From Nymphaea colorata (lineage: Eukaryota > Streptophyta > Magnoliopsida > Nymphaeales > Nymphaeaceae), in contig NC_045141.1 of the NCBI RefSeq assembly GCF_008831285.2, positions 25,407,315 to 25,471,314 of the forward strand: DNA of 64,000 nucleotides, in the 5' to 3' direction. This document shows positions 23,241 through 34,471 of the stretch, piece after piece. The position numbers and the translations under genes were made by a program. The notes beneath the pieces were generated by a model that saw only the letters and a list, made by a program, of their open reading frames with translations, searched no databases and was not told where the DNA came from. Positions within the stretch are counted from its first letter, which is position 1; every line of letters starts with the position of its first letter.

Positions 23241-25733
23241 TGTGTGTGTAACTATGATAGTTATATAGATACGGGGCACACATCACAATCTTAGCTATAG
23301 ATGTGAACTGCCAAATGCATGATGCAGCACGTAGATCTCGGTGATCTACCAATAGTTTCTTTGCTCCAAAATAGTCTTGCTTTGCCCATTCTAAATCTTG
23401 TGCACACCGTCTAGACCCTGAGAAGTGCTTCTCTGAAATGTGGCCTCCTCCCATTACCATATGCCATAATGGTCCTTGTTCCTACTGCATTGGTCACTCA
23501 TTGCAGAAGTGGTAAAAAGGAGGGACCGTTGGTGGATGATCAAGCGCTCGAAAAAGAAAAACGATAACCCGAAAATGGTTGTTGGAAAGACAACAGTGAT
23601 CTCGCAAGAAATTGGTCTATAAGAGAATACGTTCTGGCATCGGCTTTTTTGTAGAATGCTCAACTAGGCATCAAAATTGTCTGGCTGAAGTAACACAGCG
23701 GATTTCATTACTGTGTCTAAATACTTTCCAACCACATTACACTATCGGCCTTTAAAAAAAACAAAATTATATTGATTCTTGTATCTTCGGCAACGAAACA
23801 TATCCCTCATATCGAATTGTATACTAATGAAGGTTTTTTTCTTGTTGATCTGACGATCCTCCAATCGTTCAAGACATATGCGACGAAAATCAGTTTTTTT
23901 TTACCAAAGCCAGACAAACAGCAATGCGCACTCACACTGCATTGTCATTATGTATGAAAGACAATTCGTGTATTCAATTATCATAACAATCACATGTATC
24001 ATTGCAGGAATCAAGCATCAATGATGTAACTATGTAGCAGCAATAAATATTAAATATTGGATGTGATAACTTAAAACCAATTATACTACTAAAATTGAAA
24101 ACTAGCTATTAGAAAAATTTGTCAAAACATGAGTAAGCTTTGTTAAAAAAATGATGTAACAATTAGCTCATTGTCCCCTTCGAGAGTGGTTTTTGCTATT
24201 TGTTAAAAAAACTCATACTAAAAGACAGATCACTTAATTTGCAAGGGTGGAGCAGCCAAGAATTTTTTATTAGGGAGGTTGAATAATAGTTTTAAAATTT
24301 TAGTAAGGGCTAAAATATATATATATTTATTTTTTCTATTGGTCTGTTTCTTTTAGTCATAACTAGCGTTTCCACAAATAGCAAAACATATGGAATGGTA
24401 ATTGTGATTGTTCTGATAACTACTTACAAGAATAAAAACAAAAGAAGGTCAACTGAAAAAAAAATGTGGCATGGCAATGCGGCCATAGAACCACAAAAGT
24501 ACTTAATTTTGTTTGTTGTTTACCAATTGAACAACAACAATTTATAGAAGTTATTTTTCAACTGTATAATGACCATCACCACTTGATATGTAGCAAACCT
24601 TTCCTGGAATGGAAGATAAGCAATGTTTCAGTGGCAATAAACAACACACAACCCTCAGTTCAGCAATGTGAAATGCCCTCACTAAACAAGTAAATAGAGT
24701 GTATATGATAGCAGCTCAAGTAAAGAAAGATATATATCAGCTCACTTACATTTTCCTATCGCAAATTATGGTATTTTTTAGTTCCAATATTTCATCCCGT
24801 CCAAAAAATTTATGTCTCATAGTGCATAGTTTCTTTGCCTACAATGTTAGAGAATAAAAGCACACGTAGCATAATCAGACGCCATCTAATTAAAATAAGA
24901 TTGAACTAAGATGTCTCCTCTCTATGGAATTTAGAATGTGATCCATTAGTTCTGGCGTAATCGTTTGGTTTACAATTTTTTACAACCAAATGACAATAGT
25001 TTCCAATGTAGAGTTCTACAAACACTTAAAAATGTCCCAATGAAAAGTCAATCAACGTTTCTAAAAAGGGATAAGGAGCCATTCATGACAGACTCAACAT
25101 TAAGTTTGGGATATGTCTTTGAAAACAATGTTGAAGAAGACTGAATAATGATTCTAGTTTAATCCTCTTTCCTGAATTGCGTGCCTCTCTTAAGACAGAA
25201 GAGATGATGGAATTCAGCACACTCAACTTGGGTATACTAGCTTTAAGAAGTTTGTCTATTCTGTTAACAGATTAGTGGCTTGGTAACAAGATTGGGTTGG
25301 TTTCTCCTACACCAAGAAAGCCAAGAAACATAACAAGGGATGTCAAGCTTTTACTTTATCATAACAAATAAGCCATCAATTTAACTCATAAACCTGAGTG
25401 CCCATGTTGTGCAAAAAAATAAGGCCTTCATTTACCGCAGTATAGTACGAGCATTAGGATTCATTTCACGTCAATGTTGTTGAATTACTACAATGGATTT
25501 CTCTTAATTTTCAAAATATGAACATAAATGAATCATCTTCAGCATCTTAGGAAATCAAAAAGTGGATTAGAAGTCAACTCCAAAATCGCACATCTACAAA
25601 AGATTGTCGCAGAATTCAAATAACTGAGGCTAAGCCAAAAGCGGAATGGGTGGAAGGTTCTAAGACAAGGGTAGCCAACATGCTTATGCAGCTGATCTCT
25701 TGCAGCACAATCTCGATCAAGAACAATAATCAC
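23241..25733. repeat. segmental repeat block P5, copy 1
   Basis: Matches 33740-34471 and 52190-53950. Shared landmarks are catagatctcggtgatctacc, aagcgctcgaaaaagaaaaa, attagtgg..ggcttggtaacaagattgg and gctaagccaaaagcg. One conserved frame (24499-24693) is listed separately. Otherwise no gene is seen. Confidence 0.65.
24499..24693 (+). CDS. conserved 64-codon frame, unknown, copy 1
   Basis: Reads VLNFVCCLPIEQQQFIEV, then IFQLYNDHHHLICSKPF and ends PSVQQCEMPSLNK. The copy at 53479-53673 differs by mostly conservative changes (Q/E, I/V, D/E, E/D, S/T) and ends at the same stop. No ATG is well placed (the frame opens at a GTG upstream), so it may be a 3'-terminal exon of an unidentified gene or a relic. 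I do not recognise a domain. Confidence 0.3.
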   Translation, partial: VLNFVCCLPIEQQQFIEVIFQLYNDHHHLICSKPFLEWKISNVSVAINNTQPSVQQCEMPSLNK

Positions 25734-26056
25734 TAGGACTATTCAACAAGTCATAGCTCGGCTCGAACTCGACAACCTAAACGAGTCGAGCTCGAATCAA
25801 GTGGGATCCGCTCGGTTGAACTCCGTTAAGCTCAAAAAAGAAAATAAAAAATAAGTAGATTGTTCAAATGAGTTTGCATGTGGTACAATGGAGGTTCCAT
25901 GTTCAAATCTATATGCCACCTCTTTCTTTAAAAAATATTTTTTAATTGAGATGCTTGACTCAGCTCAAGCCAATTTTCGGATCGAGTTTAATGAAGCCTT
26001 GTTCGAGTTTTTTTCCGGACACTCAAGGCTCAAACTCTCTCATATGAACAGCCCCA
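25734..26056. mobile_element. hAT-type MITE in block P5, copy 1
   Basis: Ends TAGGACTATT and AACAGCCCCA. Flanks ataatcac and acaatcac are an 8-bp duplication with one mismatch. It is the orthologous insertion to 34472-34789, so the insertion predates the segmental duplication. Confidence 0.7.
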
Positions 26057-26402
26057 ACAATCACTCATACATTCAATGGAAGATTGTTGGAAAATGTAAA
26101 CTATTTCCCAGATATAAATTTTTGGAAAATGTAAACTATTTCCCCGATATGAACTTTTTTATGTCCAAAACCAGCAACAAGCAAGTGGGCGTGAATATGA
26201 ATCTCATTTGACTTAGGTGGAAGAAAATATAAGGAGGCATGTGCAGATTGAGGAGAGAAGAAGATTTCTCACGCGAGCCATACTGTTCAACAATATTGAC
26301 AAATTTGTGACATCACATTAATTTTGCCGGACTCGTAAGCCAACTTCGTCGGAGAAAGCGAAAATGAGGTTGAAACCAACAGAAGGACATTTTCCTGGAA
26401 AG
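26057..26402. repeat. segmental repeat, continuation
   Basis: Matches 34790-34987 plus 35524-35640, and 54010-54300, up to about 26370. It is the intact empty site for the GC-rich MITE inserted at 34996. Confidence 0.65.
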
Positions 26403-27510
26403 GAGATTTTTTGGCTCTGATCAGGCTGGTTGCATCAATTCCAGCACAAGGCTGGTCCTTTACCACTGCATCCGAGTGCATTTATGTAAAATTACAAATC
26501 TAAAAAAAATGTACAAAGATATACTCTACATTTGGTGCATGATAAAAAATACTTAAATCATTTTAACGGTTATTTGAAACAAATGAAACGGAAAGCATTT
26601 TCTTTTTTCCAAATTTATGCAACAGAAAGTTGAGCGGTTCCTTTTTATTGAAATTTCATGAGAAATGCATCAAAAGGAGGTCTTTTGTCATATCCGTTCT
26701 GTTTTTGTAGGTAATTGACGTATGCATACTTGCCCTATAAGGATGAACAAATTAGCCCTTACTTCCTGGCAAACTTTTTCAATTTTCGACATAATCGTAT
26801 GGTTTACTTCATATTCAAGGCGAATCTGCCCTTACTTCCCACCGAATTTTTTCAATCTTCGACATAATCGTATGGTTTACCTTATATTAAAGGTGATACC
26901 TTGAATATGAGGTAAACCATACAATTATGTCGAAGATTGGAAAAATTCGGCGGGAAGTAAGGGTAAATTCGTTCATCCTTATGGGGCAGGTATGCATACG
27001 TCAATTACCTACAAAAATGGGATGGATATGGCAAAAGGCCTCCTTTTGACGGATTTCTCATGAAATTTCAATAAAAAGGAACTACTCAACTTTTTGAATA
27101 TGAGGTAAACCATGCGATTATGTCGAAGCTTGAAAAAGTTCGGTGGGAAGTAAGGGCAAATTTGTTCATCCTTATGGGGCAGGTATGCATATGTCAATTA
27201 CCTACAAAAAAACGGGACCGATATGACAAAAAACCTCCTTTTGACACATTTCTCATGAAGTTTCAATAAAAAGGAACCGCTCAACTTCCTTCCTATTGCA
27301 TAAATTTGGAAAAAAGAAGAAAAATGCTTTCAGTTTCATTTGTTTCAAATAACCGTTTAAATGATTTAAGTATTTTTATCATGCACCAAAATGTAGAGTA
27401 TACCTTTGTACATTTTTTTTTTAAATTTGTAATTTTACAGAAATGCACTCTGCTGTGGTCAAGGACCAGCCTGATCAGAGCCAAAATTCTCCTCCTCAAC
27501 CTTTCTTGAG
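26403..27510. mobile_element. long-TIR foldback element with nested internal duplication
   Basis: Left terminus ttggctctgatcaggctgg at about 26410 is inverted at about 27468-27486 (ccagcctgatcagagccaa). Arms of about 480 bp then match almost throughout, including tgtacaaag.tatactctac, gaaatttcatgagaaat and ggtaattgacgtatgcata. The block around tacttccc..cgacataatcg..tggtttac occurs four times in both orientations inside. It has no transposase frame. Long inverted ends suggest a Mutator-type or foldback element. Clear target duplications were not found. Confidence 0.7.
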
Positions 27511-27840
27511 GCGGAAGCGACACTGATGTTACCTGCTCTGTATCTGTCTCTCTCTTACGGTGGGATGTGAGAGGGGGATGCAGAAGGCGAGGAGGCCTTG
27601 GGGATTAGCCTGAAGATGTCGGCGGTCACCAAGGTTTTAGTTCTCGAGTGTTACCTGTGTAGTGTCGTTTTCAGTTAACGGGTATTTGGTTCTTGTTGTC
27701 AGATGGTGATTCAATCGATTGTTGGTCTTCCAAGAAAGTAGTCTGTACAACTAAATTTTTTTTTCTTCAGTTTGTGTTTTTGATTCCTTCAGGCCTATCT
27801 TTGTTGAATGTGTATGTTCAATTGGTGGGTTTGGGAAAAC
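27511..27840. repeat. dispersed repeat shared with 62.4-62.9 kb
   Basis: From ctctgtatctgtctctctct through gtgttacctg and gggtatttggttcttg to ccttcaggcctatc, it matches 62440-62810 in direct orientation. Noncoding. Confidence 0.7.
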
Positions 27841-28912
27841 AAAATTGGGGATCATGAATTTTGGATGTTCAGAAAGCAACTTGTGTTTGTTTCCCATGTT
27901 GCTTTCTGCTGATATTACCCACTTGGGAGCGGCTTCGTCGTCAGAGGGAAGAGGAGGGGTAGAGGCAGCCACAAGGAGGAGAGGCCGCGTGCGAGAAAAG
28001 AAAGAGAGAGGGAGAAATATAGGAGTAGAAAGCACGCGCTGTCTTCGTCGAATCCTCTACTTTATCGGCCGACGCGAGCTCTGCTACTGTTATCTATTAA
28101 TTGTCACAAAAAAACGCAGTTATCAGTTAATTGTCACAAAAAACACCATTTTTTTTTAAAACAAAACGCCATTTTTTAAAGAAAAACGCGTATTATTAGC
28201 AAAAAACTACTCCGACGACTGAAAAGGGAATAAGAGGTGTTTTTTTGAAAAAAAATACGTATAAAACGCATTTTATATGCGTCTTTCAGGTTGTTTTGAA
28301 GACACCTAAAAAATGGCACAGCTACGGTAAATTTTTATGAAAAGTTGGCTTTTTTTTTTTTTTTTTTAAACTTGATCGTCTCGCAAAAATGTATTTTTAG
28401 ATTGGAAAAGAGGGCTTAGGTTAAAAACTTAAAATCAAAGCCGATCCTCTCCTTCGTCTCCTCCTTTTCATTCGAAGGCATTCAATTGAAGAGAGAACGC
28501 CGGACGGACGGACGGACGGACGAGCGGTGAGAAGGGTCGACAGGAGCCGCCAGAGGCTGACGGGAATCGCCGTCCTCTCCTTTGTTTCCTTCTCCTTCAA
28601 TGAAAAAAGCATTCGACTGAAAAGGGGAGTCGCTGGATAGACGAGCGGTGTTATTTGTTGTCATTCCTAGATGAAAATTTCAATTACAAAGTGGATCCTT
28701 GTCAAACAAACTACTCAAATCTAAACAACTAATGTCCTTAAACTGAGATTTAGATTCATGGATGAGCATACTAAATCCATTTCTAATGAGTAATTGGTTC
28801 CAAATTTCTTTCTCAAATCTGAAAAATGGATTTGAAATTGGATCAACGATCAGGTATGTCCCCCCATTCATTCACATCCCTATTGCTAGTTGTTTGAAAT
28901 CTTTATACCATC
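27841..28912. repeat. 1.07-kb inverted repeat, arm A
   Basis: The reverse complement of 38270-39340. I find one substitution (agaaagc versus tgaaagc near 27871) and one 1-bp length change in a T run near 28155. Internal features shared by both arms are an 18-T run, a CGGA tetranucleotide array (28501-28521) and a repeated ttaattgtcacaaaaaa motif. The left flank matches 62.4 kb and the right flank does not match arm B's flank. Confidence 0.93.
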
Positions 28913-29218
28913 AGGCGTGCAGCCGGCCACGTATCCGAGCCACAGCCGCGGGTTCGTCGGAATATGAATAATTTTCTTCCTTATGGATGCAGGTGAAACG
29001 CCACCCACCGCTGGCTTATAAATGCGCGCCCCTCCCATGGCCATGCCCTTCCTACTCAAGGAGTCACTCCCGAGATACTAACTCCTCCGTGCTCCTTGGC
29101 CTCTCAGTCTCTTTAGATCTCTTGCTCTCTCTTTCCTTCTATTTTTGTTCTTGTGTAATTCTAGATCTCTGTTTTGTGCTCGTTGTCTTGTTCATCTAAG
29201 AAATGTAGAGGATGAGTC
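28913..29218. other. spacer with 5'UTR-like CT-rich sequence
   Basis: The stretch cctactcaaggagtcactcc through tctctttagatctc resembles 49400-49460. A frame at 28987-29199 is open but Ser/Leu-rich and driven by CT content. No gene is supported. Confidence 0.4.
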
Positions 29219-29800
29219 TCAACAGATCGCAGATGAGGCAAAGTAAAGGCTCAAACAGAGAAGTTTGACAGATTTGGATAGTTTCATGGATTGAATTCCT
29301 ACAATACATGTAAAAGAAAGTCCTTCCCACCACGTCAAACCATAGCAAATTGCTTCTTTATTATATAGAAGAGTCACGACTTGATCATTTCCTTTAATTT
29401 TAGGAAAGATTACAATATTACTATGATTGTCATTAACAAATTTGCTTATATCATCTGTAGAGATTTTTTTCACCAGATTTATCAACATGACACTTGTTTA
29501 TAATAAGAAGTTGAGCTGTAGTGCTTCCAAAATCTTGTGTTGTAATCTGTTGTATTTTATAATTAATCCTACCAATCATGTGCATGACTCAAATGCCAAT
29601 GTATCATAAAGATTATCTATTAATATATTTTCTCTTGCTCTGACTGGAAGAGGGAGATCAATATAGTTTCCAATATCAAATGGTTGATCTTTTATGTCGA
29701 ACTTCGCCATATTGGCTTTCCATTTTTTTTTTTCTCTTGAGAGTATCTATCACCATCATTTAGTGCATGTTTCTTAGACAATACAGCCGATATCCCTCAC
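29219..29800 (-). repeat. six-copy module, copy 2
   Basis: On the minus strand it reads TTQDFGSTTAQLLIINKC-type wording, VDKSGEKISTDDISKFVNDN, and VTLLYNKEAICYGLTWWEG. It is homologous to 39900-40370, 50440-51030 and 60590-61150 in the same orientation. Confidence 0.6.
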
Positions 29801-29932
29801 CTGGATTGTGTCAGTTGGGGACGGACCTAGGAAAAATAATTTTTTTTCAAAATTCTTAAAAGGGCCGAACGACATTTTTGAAATTTTTAGAAGAGCCAAA
29901 CTAAAATTTCTGACAGATATAACAGTACGCTT
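29801..29932. repeat. repeat tail shared with 40.4 kb
   Basis: ggacggacctagg..tcttaaaagggccgaacgaca matches 40390-40540, which lacks the hairpin that follows here. Confidence 0.6.
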
Positions 29933-30140
29933 AAAAAATGCACCCTATCATTTCAGGTACATGTTATAAACACCTGAATAAAGTCCCAGAATCCTAACTC
30001 TCTCGAAGGAGGAGTGGTGTAGCCGACTGGAAAGAGAGTTAGGATTCTGGGACTTTATTCAGAGAGATATTATATGGGGCCCCGTTCCATTACTGGGGTG
30101 TTTATAACATGTACTTGAAATGATAGGGTGCATTTTTTTT
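29933..30140. mobile_element. hairpin MITE
   Basis: Termini aaatgcaccctatcatttca and its inverted copy at 30103-30137 match with one mismatch over about 37 bp. An inner pair (gaataaagtcccagaatcct) continues the hairpin. A unilateral insert (gagagatattatatggggcc...) sits on the right arm. It is absent from the homologous sequence at 40520. No target duplication could be read. Confidence 0.7.
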
Positions 30141-30322
30141 CAAAATGTCAAGAGAAGCCTTGACACGTGGTGGCCCCTTCTGGTTCTGCCACTTGGCACG
30201 AGAAAAGAATCTCTAACGTTCATTGGGCAGTACTAGAGTGAGTGATGAGGGGAATTCTTGCAAAGGTTGAACAAAGAATTGGCCACAACAGGCACCGTTT
30301 TCTCCTCCAATATTTTATTTGA

Positions 30323-30763
30323 TTTCACTGGAACACAGTAACTGGTTTATTTTGCAATGATAATGGTGATTGGTTATTGGCTTCACTTGTGCGTTATGGT
30401 CATATAACTAAAGTAGAACTTATTGCTATTCTTTATGGTTTGAAATTGGCCTGGGAACGTGGCTTTCGTAAAGTTATTGTTGAATCAGATTCCATATTAG
30501 CTGTGAACAATGTACTAAAAGACCTGCAGCCTCATGATCCTTTATTCCAGATAGTGAAACAGTGTCAAGAATTGCTGAGACGTGATTGAGAGCGTGTCTT
30601 ATATCATACATACAGAGAAGCTAATATGTGTGCGGATTTTCTTGCCTCATGGGCTTTTCAAGGATCTTTTGGAGTGACCATTCTTCCCAATCCACCAGGT
30701 CATTTGCATCGATTGATTGAGGAGGATCTGATTGGTGTAGCTCGACCTCGTGCTAGATGTTGA
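30323..30763 (+). pseudogene. RNase H-like (RVT_3) domain fragment, one in-frame stop
   Basis: Reads FCNDNGDWLLASLVRYGH, then KVELIAILYGLKLAWERGF and RKVIVESDS, and after TGA at 30587-30589 continues VLYHTYREANMCADFLASWA to a stop at 30761. This is the plant RNase H-like domain of LINE-type proteins (removes RNA from RNA/DNA hybrids). The Glu of the AEL-type motif, the Asp of ESDS and the last Asp (CADFLA) are visible. The first strand with the first Asp is missing. The stop replaces the Trp usual before the last strand. It sits inside repeat block P6, which lacks it at 9.2, 40.6 and 61.6 kb. Confidence 0.82.
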
Positions 30764-31640
30764 TACCTTTAATTGACAATCGTAGGCTTAAAAAGCATTT
30801 AGTTTCACAAAGGTTACTGAAAAGTGATACATGTAATCTACCGAGCATTCCAATATTGATGGAATTTTTGAAGACTTCTCCCTTCAAACTAAATGCGACT
30901 CCGTCAATGATCTGGTTAAAAGATAACATCCCCATTTGTTATTATTTTTTAACATCTCCCAGACTTTCAGACTCAGATGGGAATTAGTTACTGAAATTCC
31001 CATCACCAGATGCTGAAGTTTTTTATATAAAGTATCAAGGTCATACATCTAAAGTTGATGACAAGGGGACGAAAGAAGTTTGATCACTTTAGTCAGTGGT
31101 CTCGTTGCATCAGGTCCCCATATTCATTTCTTTGCATTTTTCAACTAGGTCCAACTTGGTGGGGTGCCATATGATTTCTTTTGTTTGATACTTGATCATA
31201 GGTCTCAGACCGAACCGTTCCAAAAAATTTAGATATGAAAAAAAAGTTAATATCCAATTAAAAAATCAGATCAGATTCAGATTTAAAAAATAACATCTGT
31301 TTGGATTTAGATTCAGATATACATAAAGATCCGATCGGATTCAGATCGGGTTTATTTTTAAACAAATTCATATATCTAATGCTCTTCATTTTGATAATCT
31401 ACTAAATTTGGTTCAAATCTCGAACTTGAATTCAGATTCTGATATTCTTATAAAAATCGGGTACGGCTCGGATTAGGATTAAGAAACCAGATTTAGATTC
31501 AAATTCGGATTATGACTTTTTTTTGGTATTTGAATATGTGAAAATTTGAAAAGGTGGATGTAATTAAAAGTATATCTGATTGGAATCCAATTCGTTGACA
31601 TCCCTACAAAAGCTTTTATTGGGCTCGTACAAGTACATTA
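30764..31640. repeat. dispersed repeat block P6, copy 2
   Basis: gacaatcgtaggcttaaaaa..agtttcacaaaggttactg through the gattcagat-rich tail to ttgacatccctac, as at 9.3-10.1 kb and 61.6-62.4 kb. Noncoding. Confidence 0.65.
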
Positions 31641-32176
31641 ATAGACCATTTATCTTTGATGAATCTCAAGGCATGCATTTACTTATTTTAGCTTGCCTAA
31701 GTAAACAGAAATAAATAAATAAATTGCCTAGTCTCACATTTCCTTCTCATCAGCATCAACTCCCTACACAAAACGATCCACCCCTAGTCCCAAGTTTCCT
31801 TCTCGTGAGCAAAGAGCCGGACAAGCCCTAGTCTTATGTTTGCTTGTCAGGAGCATCAACTCTCTACACAAGCCAATCCAGCCCAACATCTTGTGCACAA
31901 AGGAAGGAAAGTAATGGGCCTTAGCTTTTCCTTCCTGAGTTTTCTTGCCGTCTGGTACTGCTAAACTTTGAGACATTTTTCGTTTTTATTAACAAGTCAA
32001 GTTGGAGATTGTTATTAGCCTCCTCATTTTCTAAGACCTTGTTGTACTAATTTTTTCTGCGAAAAAGACCAAAAAATATTTCAACTCTGAAGCACACCTT
32101 CCAATACGACAGGCCTTGGAGACAACAAAATGAATAGAACTTAAAATGAACTTCACATTTCTGCTTTACTAAAATC

Positions 32177-32210
<34 letters not shown>

Positions 32211-32529
32211 AGAGAGAGAGAGAGAAGATTTTTCTTCAACTTATTTTTTGAGGATAGTTATAAGTTAGCCATAAATTTGAAGAAAATATCTCTCTCCTTG
32301 TCCGAAATATTTCAGTAAAGCAAAAATGTGACGTTCATTTTAGGGCCTAGCCTTTTTCTTTTCTCCGAATTTTGTCGTATTGGAAGATGTGTCTCTGAAT
32401 TGAAAATTGTTTGGTCATTTTCGCCAGGAAAACCCACGGTCTTAAAAAATGATGAGGCTAATAATAAAGTTAACCTCTTACAGACTTTTAACAAAAATGA
32501 AACCCTACTTCGAAAAAGACAAATAGACT
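31641..32529. repeat. segmental repeat leading into foldback unit C
   Basis: Matches 15340-16090 and 43620-44160. It contains TA (32178-32206) and GA (32211-32226) microsatellites. No gene is seen. Confidence 0.6.
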
Positions 32530-33600
32530 GAGAAGACCATCGATTGAGATTGCCGGCCTTCCAATTAGAAGAACAATGCCCTACCACCTCGCCGGAATCG
32601 GGAAAGGATCATGGTCAGCCGCTGCACCACGAACACATTAATTAACCACAACATATAAGTAGCGGCAACCAGCCAAGGCCAGAAGAAAGCAAACCAAAGG
32701 ATCTCCGATTGTGAAGAAAAATAGACAGCCCAAGTAAAATTGAAGCAGCCAGAAGTGGAAGAAGAAGAAGAGGACTTGGGGGCCTTAGATGGTGCGCTGC
32801 TCGCCTCTGGTGACTTGATCACCTTCTTCTTTCACCCCAGAAAACAAGGGTAACAGCGAAGCTACTTGCCCTACTTTACAATCGGATTCCACTGTCATAG
32901 CGGCCGCCACCCTACCTCCTTCTCACCTTCTTTCCTTTTTCCTTTCGGTAGCTTTGCCCTTAACACTAGAAAGCCATATTGGTGCAATGCCATGTGAGGT
33001 GAAATACAAGATAAAGCACCATAAAGGAGGGAAAATGGTCGGAAAATGGTACAGCTTTCCACTCATCCATCAAACGCAAAAAAAAAAAAAAAAAAAATTC
33101 CTCCCAGTTTTTGGGTCTTAGTGATTGAAAGCTATGAAGGGGTCTGACTTTTTACTCAAGCAACTTTCACTTGGCGTGGTGTAGCGCCCTTATGACTTTC
33201 TACTGCTAAAGACTAACCAATCAAAGCAAAAAGGATGGAAGGTGAGAGGGAGGTAGGGCAGTAGCGACAACAGTGGAATACGATCGGCTAATCAGCTCAA
33301 TTGTTATTGTGGCGAAAGAAGATGGTGATTTACGTTAGTCCGCAGCCTGACCGTTCGGGTCACCAGATATAAACAGTCTGCCGTTTAAGCCCCTGGAGAT
33401 CTTCTTCTTCCACTTTTGGCTGCTTCAATTTTACTCGGGATGTCTATTTTTCTTCTCAATTGGAGGTCCTTGCCATTGGTTGGTTGCGGCTACTTATTTG
33501 TTGTGGTTGATTTGTGCATTCGTGGTGCAGTGGTCGCGATAGGGCATTGTTCTTTTTGATTGGGAGGTCAGCAATCTCAATCAATCGTCTGCTTGAAATT
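32530..33600. repeat. foldback unit C
   Basis: The left arm (about 32530-32960) and right arm (about 33235-33600) are inverted: gattgagattgccggccttc pairs with gggaggtcagcaatctcaat, and ccactgtcatagcggccgcc pairs with the chain gtagcgacaacagtgg. The right arm lacks about 25 bp of the hydrophobic-frame segment. The spacer has a 20-A run (33078-33097) and the gccatattggtgcaatgcc motif. The right arm is an uninterrupted version of the site where the copia element inserted in unit B. Confidence 0.75.
32565..32822 (-). CDS. small hydrophobic reading frame in foldback arm, longest copy
   Basis: An 85-codon frame reading KSPEASSAPSKAPKSSSSSS, then CFNFTWAVYFSSQSEILWFA and FFWPWLVAATYMLWLINVFV, ending GGRALFF. 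The middle is strongly hydrophobic with about two membrane-length segments. Here the frame opens with GTG, because the ATG region seen in unit A (13574) is altered, so it is probably not expressed as it stands. Its persistence across four arms is the reason to list it. Confidence 0.35.
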   Translation of the reverse strand: MIKSPEASSAPSKAPKSSSSSSTSGCFNFTWAVYFSSQSEILWFAFFWPWLVAATYMLWLINVFVVQRLTMILSRFRRGGRALFF

Positions 33601-34463
33601 GATTCGGCTTGTCCGCAAAAGGGTTCGAAATGGAGGGGTAGACCATATATTTGGGTTCTTCTCCAATGGTAATGCAAGAAGAAATGAGAACAATAGAGAA
33701 AGGAAGGGCGTGTGTGTGTAACTATGGCAGTTATACACACGTGGGGCACGCATCACAATCTTAGCTATAGATGTGATATGCCGAATGCATGATGCAGCCC
33801 ATAGATCTTCGGTGATCTACCAACACTTTCTTTGCTCCAAAATAGTCTTGCTTTGCCCATTCTAAATCTTGTGCACACCGTGTAGACCCTGAGAACTGCT
33901 TCTCTGAAATGTGGTCTCCTCTCATTACCATATGTCATAATGGTCCTTGTTCCTACTACCTTGGTTTCTCATTGCAGAAGTGGTGAAAAGGAGGGGCCGT
34001 GAATAGATGCTCAAGCGCTCGAAAAAGAAAAACGACGACCTGAAAATGGTTACCGGAAAAGCAACAGTGATCTCGCAGGAAATTGGGGAAGGTTGCAGGG
34101 AAACAGGAGTAACGCAGGGGATTTTGTTACTATATCTAAATACTTTAGTGCCCACATTGTGCAAAAACTAAGGCCTTCATTTACTGCAGTACAGTACGAG
34201 TATTAGGATTCATTTCACATCAAATTTGTTGAATCGCTAGATGGGATTTTTCTCAATTTTCAAAATATGAACATAAAGGAATCATCCTCATCATTTTAGG
34301 AAATCAAAAAGAGGATTATAAGTTAACTCCAAAATCGCACATCTACAAAAGATTGTCGCAGAATTCAAATCACTGAGGCTAAGCCAAAAGCGAAATGGGT
34401 GGAGGGTTCCAAGAGGTGGGTAGCCAACATGCTTATGCAGCTGATCGCTTATGGCACAGAACA
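33601..34463. repeat. segmental repeat block P5, copy 2
   Basis: Matches 23110-23690 and then 25390-25720 directly, so about 1.7 kb present in copy 1 (including the conserved 64-codon frame) is deleted here at about 34145. Confidence 0.65.
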
Positions 34464-34471
34464 ACAGTCAC

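Noticed and set aside
23098-23460. 120-codon minus-strand frame
   Set aside because: It runs across foldback arm, TG microsatellite and block P5 and is not conserved in sister copies.
25858-25910. tRNA-like B-box (gttcaaatc) suggesting a SINE
   Set aside because: The spacing to any A-box is wrong, no cloverleaf can be drawn, and the stretch lies inside a hAT-type MITE.
28421-28664. Paired frames repeated at 38518-38761 that look like conserved proteins
   Set aside because: They are identical only because the 1.07-kb inverted arms are identical. They contain a CGGA array and no domain.
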